DNA of 64,000 nt from positions 6,760,501 to 6,824,500 of the forward strand of contig NC_088313.1 of assembly GCF_910592395.1 (NCBI RefSeq), written 5' to 3'. Both the position numbers and the translations under genes were made by a program. Of the stretch, positions 1-9,749 are shown piece after piece. The notes under the pieces are model-generated. The model was not told the origin of the DNA. It searched no databases and saw nothing but the letters and a program-made list of their open reading frames with translations. The first letter of the stretch is position 1, and each line of letters opens with the position of its first letter. This DNA is from Lineus longissimus (taxonomy: Eukaryota > Nemertea > Pilidiophora > Heteronemertea > Lineidae).

Positions 1-433
1 TTTCTCGAATATTCTTCCTCCAATGATCGGTGCAGGCTGGTCGAAACCTGACCGAAACCAACTTTCTCTATCGGGAGGCGAGAGACAGAGCGCTTTTGGG
101 CGGGTTTGATTGATTACTTGGCATGCGATTGTGACAACGCATGCGACAGTGCATTTGCTATTTCACACGGCTTTTTCAGCTGACACTGTACTCAAACAGT
201 GCAAAAATCGTGTCGGTGGTGAAATTCATGGGACCAAGTCTAAATGCATTTGGTGACGCGATTCAGCTCCCATGGATTTCAAAACTTTTCCTTTTTTTTC
301 CATTGCCTTGGTGCAGTGCGGCGTAAAATGACAAAGCAGTGTATGCACTGTCCCAATCGCATTCACTCTACCCCAAACTTACTACCCTTACCAAACACAT
401 GGATTATTATACCCGTTTATCTGTTTGTTGCAG
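1..433 (+). other. Intron 2 of G1 (3' part)
   Basis: This matches 36000-36432, the intron between the signal exon and the propeptide exon of G4. It contains two oppositely oriented copies of the intronic GCGATTG repeat and ends in a T-rich stretch and TTGCAG acceptor. Short open frames here have no start context or motif and look fortuitous. Confidence 0.7.
122..366. repeat. Intronic GCGATTG-core repeats, inverted pair
   Basis: A core beginning GCGATTGTGACAACGCAT runs from about 124 to 200 on the + strand. A related core starting GCGATTGGGACAGTGCAT runs from 366 back to about 310 on the - strand. Both continue with a TGC-TTT-rich part, then TTTCAC or TTTTAC, then CACTG. The same family recurs in intron 1 of the ICK genes. 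Class unknown; it could be an old MITE or SINE, or a conserved intronic element. Confidence 0.55.
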
Positions 434-2376
434 GAGATAAAGTCGAGGAAGGATTCAGTGAAGAAATGGATCTGGAAAAACGGTAGGTGACACAGCCTTT
501 GGGTTCTCTCTCTCGCTTGTTCTATTGGAGGCGTCACAGTAAAAATGGCTTTTGGTCACACACAAAGAGGTTTCAAACAGCATCCTCTCGTAATGAGTCC
601 GGCAAGGATCCTCCTACCTTGAACCAGATTTGCTATTTGCCCCCCTATTTGCCCCCGCTAATAGAGAGTTTTCGCTATGCTGTACCGTCGAGAAATCCAA
701 CAGAGGTCTTGAAAAATTACAGGCCAGTGTCAAACCTTGCCTTTTTATCAAAAGTTTTGAGAAGGTTGTAGCTAGCCAGTTGACTGCCCATATCGAAAGG
801 AACGGTCTCCAAACCCCTTTCCAGTCTGCATATCGTCAGGCTCACAGTGTCGAAACGGCACTTCTTAAGGTGCACAATGACATCGTTCAAGCTCTGGCTG
901 AGCGCAAAGGTGTGCTCCTTGTCCTGCTTGACCTAAGTGCCGCTTTCGACACTGTGGACCATGCCATTCTGAGAGATCGACATGTCTGGCTCCTAAATGG
1001 ATTCAGTCGTATCTGTCAGGGAGGACTCAGTGTGTGAAAATCGGGAAAGCCTGCTCTACCCCAATCAGTGTTGATTGTTGGGTGCCCCAGGGTTCGGTCC
1101 TGGGGCCACTCTTGTTCACCCTTTACACAAACCCCCTCCGTGACATACTGACTCCTCACTGCGGTTTCCATTTCTATGCTGAAGATGCACAGTGCTACTT
1201 GGTTTTTGACATGAGCCAACTTGGTGCAGTGACATTATCCATGGGTGACTGCATTTCGAAGGTCAGTGCATGGTTGTTAGAGAATAGGCTGCTGTGTAAC
1301 AATGAGAAAACTGAGTTCATCGTTATCAGATCCCCATACATGAAAGATGTGCCTAGCATCACAGTTATCAAAGTAGTTGATTGTGTTGTGGATCCCGCAG
1401 ACTCAGCAAGGAACCTGGGGGTAATTTTCGACAAGTACCTTAACTTCAGGCAACATATTTCAAACATTGTTCGAAATGCGAATCTCGGGATCCACAACAT
1501 CAGTCGAATCAGGAGATACCTATCAAAATCTTCTGCCAGGCAGTATACACAGCTCCTATAGCATCTCGCCTGGATTTCTGCAACTCCCTGTTAAAAGGCC
1601 TACCAGCCAATTCCATCTTGAAATTGCAGAGAGTGCAGAACTCTGCAGCTCGACTCGTTTACAAGGAGCAGGAGGTCAGAGTATATCACCCCAATTCTTC
1701 GGGAATCTGCACTGGCTTTCTGTCTCACAACACGTTGAGTTTAAGGTGCTCGTTCTGACCTTTAAGGCCATACACGGGCTGGCACCTGTTCACCTGAAGA
1801 ATCTCATCAGTGTGAGGGGTCAGTCTCGGGTGCTCCGTTCATCATCCCATACCCGGTTGATGCAACCGAAGCCACTCGGTTCAGGTAATGCTGAACGTGC
1901 TTTTGCATCCGCGGCACCCAGGCTATGGAATAAGTTGCCCCCGAGACTGACTTCTTTCACTGACATCAAGGAATTCAAGGCACTCTTGAAAACCTTTCTG
2001 TTCAGGAGTGCCTATCCATCAAATTAGAATGTTATTAATGTTTTTTGTGTAAAGCGCTTTGAGCGGGAATATTTATCCTGGATTTAGCGCTATAGAAGTA
2101 CCATTTTATTATCATTATAAGAAAGAACACATTCCCCTCGTAAGACGTCATCGTGAAAGATTTCCCGATATTGAGCCGGTCTCCGTGAACCAAGCGCTGT
2201 ACGGACTAATCAGTTTTCGGTACGGGATAGCAAAACCTCACTATTGACGCCCTTTTATCCCGTTTTCTTCCAGGTCTGATTGCTTTCCTGTCGGTCACTT
2301 TTGTACCAAGAGCTGGACTTGCTGTCCAACTGAAGGTGGCATCGGACACTGCAGCTGGGGATTTAAATGTTACTAA
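434..2376 (+). CDS. ICK-type secreted peptide gene G1 (type A), 5' part outside window
   Basis: Two coding exons are present; the signal-peptide exon lies upstream of the window. Exon 3 is 434-482: acceptor TTGCAG before 434, donor GTAGGTGA from 483. It encodes an acidic propeptide (DKVEEG... to a final Lys-Arg), with the Arg codon split by the intron. Exon 4 is 2274-2376: acceptor TTCTTCCAG, stop TAA at 2374. It restores the frame exactly (phase 2) and gives a 33-residue mature peptide with six Cys at residues 3, 10, 16, 17, 26 and 32, spaced C-x6-C-x5-CC-x8-C-x5-C. That order is the inhibitor-cystine-knot framework shared by many venom, antimicrobial and signalling peptides. KR just before the mature part fits prohormone-convertase processing in the secretory pathway. 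The intron between the exons (483-2273) holds a dead L2-type LINE. The fold and the toxin or defence role are inferred; no transcript is available. Confidence 0.75.
640..2118 (+). mobile_element. L2/CR1-like LINE remnant, 5'-truncated, in G1 last intron
   Basis: Broken frames carry reverse-transcriptase landmarks: NYRPVSNL (~715-740), DLSAAFDTVDH (~930-960), GVPQGSVLGPLL (~1080-1115), FYAEDAQ (~1172-1190), and a C-terminal RLWNKLPP region (~1920-1945) ending at stop 2025. The 3'UTR has the AAAGCGCTTTGAG and GCGCTATA signature followed by an ATT-rich tail, typical of L2/CR1-type LINEs. At least three frame breaks are present, and the catalytic YADD is YAED, so the copy is dead. The 3' end is clear at about 2118. 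The 5' end is uncertain, anywhere from 483 to about 690. No upstream endonuclease is present. Confidence 0.8.
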
Positions 2377-2483
2377 TGATCAGACGAAATACCAGTACCA
2401 ATAATGAAAAGACTTGGATAGAACCTTACAGCATCCTTCCGTACCTCATTCGTGCTGTTCCGTAATTGCTCCGACCAAGAATC

Positions 2484-2525
2484 AATAAAGATTAGTCTTT
2501 TTTGCTTCTTGCTATACCAAATAAA
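2484..2525 (+). terminator. Poly(A) signals of G1
   Basis: AATAAA occurs at 2484-2489 and again at 2520-2525, about 110 nt and 145 nt after the stop. The following ~180 nt are identical to the type B gene G2, so the 3'UTR is strongly conserved between the types. Confidence 0.65.
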
Positions 2526-2539
2526 GAATAAGTTGCAAC

Positions 2540-3554
2540 AAATAAGACTTGTCCTTTATCCAATGACCAGAGACCATCATCCTTTGATTCAGTGTTTTCT
2601 TTCACTCCTATATGTTACACACATATATCGAGAGGCCGAGTATCATCCATACTGTATTATGCTATAATATTTTGTCTGCTTTGGAGAATGGTGTTACAAG
2701 TAAATGTCCACATCCTTTAGGGCATCCTGCACCCCAGGCAGGCCAACACTCGGCACCAACGACCGAGGGGATGAGATTACGACTGACACTGGTTTTTCGG
2801 GGGCCTTTTGGGCCGCTGGGCGAAAACTACAGGCGAAATTTCTTCAAAGTTTGGCCTGGGACCCAAAAATACTTTTGCCATTCAGCAACCAGTAATTGGT
2901 CTATACCTTGCTTAATCAGTCATTCTACATCCGTGCAGTGGCCAATCAGCCCCACCCGTGGGGCCTAATGGTACCTCGCTTGCAAACAATATTGTCCCCA
3001 TCAGCTCCTGCTACCTATGGGATCGACCGAGTATGTCAGGTTATTGGTATATAATTCTATGTCGAGTGATAAACCCTTCATCATTATTTTGTGCTTTGAG
3101 CTATTTCATAGGATTTGACTGGGAATACTAATAAAAACCATCAAACTCTTGTTACCGTAGTTTTGTTCAAAATCATTATCTACTATAAAAAGAAGTGTAT
3201 CTGTCAACTTGATTGTTTAAAAAAATTATTTCAAAACGGTTGTGATCCATGGTTTTTATATGAATAACATACTTCTCTAGTTGACATTTAAATTTAAACA
3301 GATATTTAGATAATCAGAGTACAATATATTGTATTTTCTTTGTTGTACTAAATCAAAAGTGGTGACGTCATGCAAGTGCGCGCTGCCCACCTTCGTCAGT
3401 CTGTTTTAGCAAGCCGACCAGTGCGGATCGCTTGACCAGTCCTCTTGTCCTACATGCGATGGGTGTATTCACACTGTATATTGGGATTTGGCGGGTGTTG
3501 AACTGCATGTTAAGAGTGGGTTTTCAATACAGGCTTTTGCGGTGTATGCTGCAA
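2540..3554 (+). other. 3' flank of G1, no gene seen
   Basis: This is homologous to 8459-9250 downstream of G2, and the two diverge after about 3348. It carries AT-rich sequence and small fortuitous open frames with no domain signal. The last ~200 nt (3350-3554), not shared with G2, include TGACGTCA at 3362-3369, a CRE-like octamer. Confidence 0.5.
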
Positions 3555-3683
3555 TAGAGAGAGAGAATATTTCATAGCGAAGAGACTGCTATGACTGTCA
3601 CGATAAAGGAACTTCGTGACAGAGAGAGAGAGAGAGAGGGAATATTTCATAGCGAAGAGACTGTCACGATAAAGGAACTTCGT

Positions 3684-3717
<34 letters not shown>

Positions 3718-3830
3718 GAGAATATTTCATAGCGAAGATACTGCTATGACCGTCACAACAAAAGGGTATTCATGAAGAAAAGAAAAGAAAAGAAAAGAAA
3801 AGAAAAGAAAAGAAAAGAAAAGAAAGGGAG
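3555..3830 (+). repeat. (GA)n array with double-hairpin units, then (AAAAG)n
   Basis: (GA)n tracts alternate with a ~60-bp unit carrying two perfect stem-loops: CATAGC-N9-GCTATG (3573-3593) and GTCACGA-N10-TCGTGAC (3597-3620). A second unit (about 3640-3690) lacks part of the first hairpin, and a third (3721-3757) has decayed. From about 3776 a pure AAAAG pentamer runs to 3825. The reverse of this composite is the landing site of the Tx1 LINEs elsewhere in the window. Confidence 0.8.
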
Positions 3831-4946
3831 GGAGGATGTCGACGATCTGGTCCTATTTATAATGCAATAATCTTGAAAGAACATTGCTCTCAATGTTTAT
3901 TTCTCCGTTTCCATGAAAAAATCCTACCGTGAAACCAGAAATCACTCGTCCACAACACAAGCCATTTCAATCTTCCGTAGAAAGCGCATGCGCACTAACT
4001 CAAACGCAAGCGCTACCCTCAGAGGTCTCATTAGGGAGTTTTTTTGTACTCTTGCGCGGCCAACCCGTAACCGTAGTTCCTAAAAAATCATTGATTTCTT
4101 GGTTCTCACAGTACGCCAGTGATGATTTAGCAGTTGCCTTGCCAAAGACATGTTTTTTGAAGTTTCTGAAACCTGCGTTTTGCGTTTTTCGCTGATTTGT
4201 GCAAAATTCAACATATCTCAAAAGTTCAATGGTTGACCCTCGATTTTTAAAAATTTTTGTGTAGCGTAGGCAACTGTCTTTCACGGGAGAGTGGTTAGTA
4301 CAAGAATTATTCAGGAAGATGTATATATATATAATATTTGGCGTTTGCCGTGATTGTCCGGCCCAAGTGGCAATATTGCCATTTGGGATGGTGAACAGTG
4401 CCAGGAGCAAATGCGACGCTTATGATTTATTTAAAGAAATAAAATGCCCGATTTAACATCCTACAGAATCAGGGGAATCGGGCATTTCCAGTGATATACG
4501 ACACTCATGCAATCACTTTGGAAACGGATTTTAAAATAGATGTTACGTCCTGTTGATGGGGCACTTCATCATCGCGTACATTTGGGAAAAACTCCCTAAC
4601 GAGACCAAACTATTCAGGACAGGGGGTCGGCTAGGGTCTTTTTGAATTCAAATCCTACACTTGGGTCTTAGGATCATTATGCTTATCTCCGGGAAAAAAT
4701 ACCTATTCTTCTCCTGTTTTGTTTAGTTTCCTTCCCACATTCTCCCCACCTATTTTCTATACTGCGTCAGCGTCTATTGGGTCAACTGCCATGATGGCAT
4801 CATCTTAACTATTTACCCAAGCCATATAACTATATGCGAACCGACGGTTCTCACTTCCTTCTAATCTGATGAAACTGACCCTCCCTGAGGACATCGCTCA
4901 TGGGGGTAATTGGCACAACATACTGCTTATAATTCAAGCAGCCTGG
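3831..4946 (+). repeat. Palindrome-arm fragment plus inverted spacer copy
   Basis: 3831-4186 matches 31058-31400 in the same orientation (the arm of the 32-kb palindrome). 4187-4946 then matches the palindrome spacer (31517-32396) in reverse complement. About 130 bp at the arm/spacer boundary are missing. The arm part carries the palindrome GCGCATGCGC at 3984-3993, an NRF-1-like site. No coding gene is supported. Confidence 0.7.
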
Positions 4947-5410
4947 TTGGTGAAATCATGATCACTTTTGATGTCATAAAACCCCATATAAAGTTGTCGC
5001 TTCGCTTCATGCATGTCCTTGTCTATTATATGTCACCCAAAATGCACACCCACTTTTAAAGAAACAAGAATGGTCACTGACCTAATGATCTTCCACCAAA
5101 TGAGGAACCTGCAGAACTAAAATTCCAGATGGCAGAACCAATACCAAAAGGGATCTGACGAATACAGTGGCAAAATTTATTTGGTCTCTATGATATATGA
5201 TCAAGGCGCACACTAGCTCTGTATTGTGTACATAGTGCATTGGTGGTGGTGTAAACGGAAAGATAGTCCCTCGAATCATAGAGTCCTTCGGTCGAGTGGC
5301 AATGGAATTTTGCTGACAGTACAGTGATGAAGCAGAATTCCAAAGCAATCACGACAGCTTTCTCCTCAATAACCCGACGCACATCCAGAATTAGCCCTGC
5401 TAGGCCTGGC
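4947..5410 (+). other. Upstream region of G2
   Basis: The distal part (to about 5200) is specific to this position. From about 5220 it matches the G4 upstream region (33830-34163), except that a ~165-bp segment present at G4 (about 33887-34052) is absent here. No gene is visible; it probably holds proximal regulatory sequence. Confidence 0.5.
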
Positions 5411-5493
5411 TACAAATACTAATCCTTGCCCAAACCAACTCACAACTCAGTCGTTGGACTCCAAGCAGTAGTGCAGTAGCATCTTTTTAAAAG
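5411..5493 (+). promoter_or_regulatory. Core promoter and 5'UTR exon of G2
   Basis: A TATA-like TACAAATA (5411-5418) precedes an initiator-like TCAGTC centred on A5449. The inferred noncoding exon 1 (about 5449-5493) ends at the strong donor AAAAG|GTAAGTG. The block is nearly identical before all six ICK genes whose 5' end is in the window. The start site is inferred from motifs only. Confidence 0.55.
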
Positions 5494-7201
5494 GTAAGTG
5501 AATTATGCCATTAATTCTAAACTTTTACGTCGTGGTGTGGTTCGCCGCCCACTTCCAAATCGGTTTACACTTTCGAATCGGTTTAAAATATCATGACATC
5601 CACAATGTTGTGATTGCGGCGCAAACAGTCGAAAATGCGATTATGTTCAGCTCATCATCAACAGTTTACCACCTCCATTTGAGTTCATCCCCCTCACCTT
5701 GCAAAGGTTGTTGAACGTGACCTTGCTAATGCTAGCAACATGTCGACCCTTTATACCGGGACCCTCTGTATTTCAAAAGAACCTTAATCCTATGTTAATG
5801 CCTACTGACATCGATGAATGATATTTGACGCGGTTTCAGATGAATTTCACAACGCATGCGATTTTCGGGTTGTTTTCGTCACTCGGGTGGAGCGTGAAAG
5901 AAAAAAACCACCGCCACATGCCTTGTCCAATCAGTGTTAACATATCCTTACTATATGGACGCAACAAACATATCGTTTTCGATACATTTGCTCTTTCCAT
6001 TTCTCATTTGACATGTTGTTTTATACGTCAAAAAGAGGTGTTTTTGTTCTTCAAATCGTTTTTCTTTTCTGACCACGCTCTACGATGCGTGAAAAGTCAA
6101 TCACAATGGCAAGGAGAGAAGGCATATCTGCTTTGGAGAATGGTGGAGTTTTGATGGCTGGTTTAATCAAACCTTCCAGAGTAGCTTGAAACACGATACG
6201 TCCTTTGGGAGGTCTACATTGAGCTGCATGTTCGCGCACTCGAAGTTCTTAAGCTTTGCGGAATTCTTCATTTGATTTTAAATTGGTTGATCGCGCGTAA
6301 ACACACCACAAACTGCTAAAGATCCCCTGTTTGCTGCAGCGATGAAAGCAAACTGGTTTAGTGTATATGTGTGTATTTTTACATATTGAGATTTGTTTTA
6401 GGGCAGTGCAGTGTAGCGTGAATTGAAAAAGCATTGCATGCGTTGTCGTAATCCGCACGAAAACTTTTTTAGTTCGTTTTTTGCAGGGGGGCGTCAAATG
6501 ACCAAGCCCAGAGGCCATTCGCTATCTGAGAGGTTTCCACTCCCTGTAATTACGATTGCAGCAACGCACACAATTCATACGGCTTGGTTATTTTACGTCA
6601 CACTGCTCCCCCAAACACCCAGACGAACGAGTTTGTTCTGCTGCGATTCAAGCAAACTCGCGTTTGGCGGGAACCGACTTTAAACCTACATCCTTATATG
6701 GTAGCATACCACTGATCGCGATTGCAAGAACGCTCTTAAACGCCTTTGCTCTTTCATGCTTCACTGCACCCAAACCGCAACAGCACCTCTTGCTTTGTGA
6801 CATCGGAAGTGGCTGAATGCGATTCCGACATCGCAAGTGGCAATGCACCATATACAATGCATAAATCGTTATTGCACTGGAATATTTTGCATTATCGCGT
6901 AAGTTGGCATTCTTTCAGATAAAAACCTACCTTATCCATGGACGTTGTCTGGTGCATGAATATAGAAACTCCAGCTCCAGTGTCAACACTTGTACAATTT
7001 TATGTGCGAGTGTGTTTTTCAGTCGATTTTGGGGTTGGGGGGCTTTTGAGCTCTTATTTTTACGCGCCTGTGGTGCATACTGGTGCGTTGAAACGGTAGT
7101 TAGAGCAGGATGATACCTTGTTATGGTCATCATAGTAAGTGGCGAGTGTTGGCCAGCAAAAAGCTCAAAAATCTCAGTTTCCTCTTTTCGCTACATTCCA
7201 G
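5494..7201 (+). other. Intron 1 of G2 with repeated GCGATTG cores
   Basis: The 1.7-kb intron runs from GTAAGT to CATTCCAG. It contains several diverged copies of the ~65-bp core: minus strand at 6393-6456, plus strand at 6551-6618 and 6717-6780, and a partial copy near 6828. A long antisense frame (about 6051-6239) matches one in the other copies, but differences between copies are almost all replacements, so I do not regard it as coding. Confidence 0.6.
6393..6850. repeat. Cluster of intronic GCGATTG-core repeats
   Basis: Three full diverged copies (6393-6456 minus, 6551-6618 plus, 6717-6780 plus) and a partial copy (6828-6850) lie within 460 bp. Each has a GCGATTG or GGATTAC start, then CAACGC or GAACGC, a T-rich middle, TTTCA or TTTTACG, then CACTGCAC or CACTGCTC followed by CCCAAAC. 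Confidence 0.55.
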
Positions 7202-7239
7202 GAAGTTACGTCTCTCTAGCAAGATTTCTCACAGAAAAG

Positions 7240-8295
7240 ATGAAGACCATTTGTGTCCTGTTCGTTATGGTGGTGATCTTCTCCTTGGTCCTTGGTAGGT
7301 GTACATACAACGTTCAAAGCTCTGTTCCTACGATTATCATAGGTGCTATTTACGACAAAAAGATCTCACGTCTGCGGGTAAAACGGGTACCGAATCGCTG
7401 GGTTTGAGATAATGTTCTACATCATGACATTAACTTTATGAACGAGTACAGATATTAATCTTTGTTATCTCAAAGCCCATTATCCAACCTATTCTGGGGA
7501 GATCAGGGGTTTCTCAAATAACGCCCCCTAGCCTCCTCGGAGCGAATTCTTCCTCCAATGATCGGTGCAGGCTGATCGAAAGCTTGACCGAAATTGCGCG
7601 CCAACTTTCTCTACCGGGAGGCGAGAGACAGCGCTTTTGGGCGGGTTATAGGTTTGATTAATTATTTGGTATGCGATTGAGACAACGCATGCGACAGTGC
7701 ATTTGCTATTTCACACGGCTTTTTCAGCTGACACTGTACTCAAACAGTACAAAAATTGTGTGCGTGGTGAAATTCATGGGACCAAGTCTAAATGTATTTG
7801 GTGACGCGATTCAGCTCCCATGGATTTCAAAACTTATCCGATGTTTTGCATTGCTTTGGTGCAGTGCAGTCCGGCGTAAAATGACAAAGCAGTGTATGCC
7901 CTGTCCCAATCGCATTCACTCTACCCCAAACTTACTACCCTTAAACACCTGAATTATCATACCCCGTTTATGCGTTTGTTGCAGGAGATAAAGTCGAGGA
8001 AGGATTCAAGAAAGAACCCATTCCCCTCGTACGACGTCATCGTGAAATATTTCCCGATCTCGAGCCGGTCTTTATGAACCAAAACGCTGTATATCGGCCG
8101 CTATTTCGGGATCGGGAACTCGGGAAATGGCGGACTAATCAGTTTTCGGTACGGATAGCAAAACCTCACTATTGACGCCCTTTTATCCCGTTTTCTTCCA
8201 GGACTGATGATTGCATTCCTGTCGGTAACTTTTGTACCAAGACCTGGACTTGCTGTGGCAATGCAGTGTGCACCTGGGAATTTAAATGTGAATAA
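7240..8295 (+). CDS. ICK-type secreted peptide gene G2 (type B), exon 3 damaged
   Basis: Exon 2 (7202-7294; ATG 7240) encodes a 19-residue signal peptide beginning MKTICVLF and ending at Gly, donor GTAGGT. Exon 3 starts at 7985 (TTGCAG acceptor) with the same DKVEEGF start as type A. It then jumps at 8007/8008 to sequence that in G1 lies beyond the LINE, so the Lys-Arg site and its phase-2 donor are gone. The frame runs on to TGA 8173. Exon 4 (8202-8295, TAA 8293) is intact: a 30-residue peptide with C-x6-C-x5-CC-x4-C-x5-C, an ICK spacing. No good phase-2 donor is visible in exon 3. The gene is either broken or spliced differently: a GTGTAC donor at 7299 would be in phase and would skip the propeptide. 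Exon 4 is well supported; function of the whole gene is doubtful. Confidence 0.55.
7673..7917. repeat. Intron 2 GCGATTG-core repeats of G2, inverted pair
   Basis: This matches the pair at 122-366 in G1: a plus core at about 7673-7745 and a minus core at about 7856-7917. Small indels separate the two copies. Confidence 0.5.
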
Positions 8296-8402
8296 TGATC
8301 AGACGACATACCAGTACGAAGGATGAAAAGACTTGGATAGAACCTTACAGCATCCTTCTCTACCACATTCGTGCTGTTCCGTAATTGCTCCGACCAAGAA
8401 TC

Positions 8403-8408
8403 AATAAA
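8403..8408 (+). terminator. Poly(A) signal of G2
   Basis: AATAAA lies 108 nt after the stop, in a 3'UTR nearly identical to that of type A. A second AATAAA follows about 36 nt later. Confidence 0.65.
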
Positions 8409-8459
8409 GATTAGTCTTTTTTGCTTCTTGCTATACCAAATAAAGAATAAGTTGCAACA

Positions 8460-9245
8460 AATAAGACTTGTCCTTTATCCAATGACCAGAGACCATCATC
8501 CTTTGATTCAGTGTTTTCTTTCACTCCTATATGTTACACACATATATCGAGAGGCCGAGTATCATCCATACTGTATTATGCTATAATATTTTGTCTGCTT
8601 TGGAGAATGGTGTTACAAATAAATGTCCACATCCTTTAGGGCATCCTGAGCCCCAGGCCAACACTCGGCACCAACGACCGAGGGGATGAGGAAACGACTG
8701 ACACTGGTTTTTCGAGGACCTTTTGGGCCGCTGGGCGAAAACTACTGGCGAAATTTCTTCAAAGTTTGGCCTTGGACCCAAAAGTACTTTTGCCTTTCAG
8801 CAACCAATAATTGGTCTATACCTTGCTTAGTCAGTCATTCTACATCCGTGCAGTGGCCAATCAGCGCTACCCGTGGGGCCTAATGGTACCTCGCTTGCAA
8901 ACAATTTTCCCCATCAGCTCCTGCTACCTATGGGATCATTCCAGTATGTCAGGTTATTGGTATATAATTCTATGTCGAGTGATAAACCCTTCATCATTGT
9001 TTTGTGCCTTTAGCTATTTAATAGGATTTGACTGGGAATACTAGGCTAATAAAAACCATCAAGCTCTTGTTAGTTTTGTTCAAAATTATTATCTACAGGA
9101 TAGAGAAATGTTACTGTCAACTTGATTGTTGAAAGAATGTATTTAAAAACAGTTGTGATCCATGGTTTTTATATGAATAACATACTTCTCTAGTTGACAT
9201 TTAAATTTAAACAGATATTTAGATAATCAGAGTACACTATATTGT
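8460..9245 (+). other. 3' flank of G2, no gene seen
   Basis: This aligns with 2541-3340 downstream of G1 with scattered substitutions and small indels. Homology stops at about 9250, where the locus-specific block begins. Confidence 0.5.
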
Positions 9246-9749
9246 ATTTTCTTTGTTGTACTACAACGTTTAGGCCAACAATAGATTGATCACTCCTTAG
9301 GGCAAGATTTTCTCTTACAGACTCCCTGGGCAGTCGATTGCGTCAACCTAGTTCGGTCTCCTTATGGTGAGGAACGAGGCCGGTCCACTGCGCCCGGTGT
9401 GTCAACGCAGCAGGTTCACGTAAAATTTGGCGTAATTGTAACTTATACCAAACGTCGATAAAAACCCGCAAGGTTTCCACTGGGAAACAAAAGGGCAGAA
9501 AGCACAAGGCTTCAAATAGATGGTGCTGACGCCAGAATTACTTAAAGGCGATATGCCGTAGCATTACTTAAACGCGATAAGCCGTTACAATCTGATTACG
9601 TGGCCAACCAGTATATAAACCCGAGGTCACAAACTGAAATAAAGGACGGTGAGGGTTAACGACAAATCACGCAAACACCAACTTTTTAATAGAACAAACT
9701 AAAAGAGGAATAGGCTTCAGAATACACAATGTACCTTGTTTATGCACAT
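9246..9749 (+). other. Block unique to the G2/G5 3' side, repeat-derived
   Basis: No coding frame is convincing. A short tandem pair, ATTACTTAAAnGCGATA-type (about 9537-9590), and a TATATAAA box (9612-9619) are visible. The block may belong to a terminal repeat or a nonautonomous element together with the direct repeats that follow. Confidence 0.35.

Noticed and set aside
141-486. Frame running into the propeptide exon as an 80-codon protein
   Set aside because: The upstream part is intron: the acceptor TTGCAG at 433 and the matching signal exon in G4 show that only 434-482 is coding.
2452-2667. 71-codon frame identical after G1, G2, G3, G4, G5 and G6
   Set aside because: It lies in the 3'UTR/flank starting before the poly(A) signals; identity reflects recent duplication, not protein selection.
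3597-3620. Hairpin as a hammerhead ribozyme
   Set aside because: The CTGATGA and GAAA core motifs are absent near both stems.
8008-8175. Read-through exon in G2 with basic RR and PHY ending
   Set aside because: It is in frame with the propeptide but ends in TGA, and its only good donor (GTACGG) is in the wrong phase for exon 4. The matching stretch in type A is intron.
9360-9430. tRNA-like or SINE head in the block after G2
   Set aside because: A partial GGTTCA box is present, but I could not fold a cloverleaf or find a matching A box.
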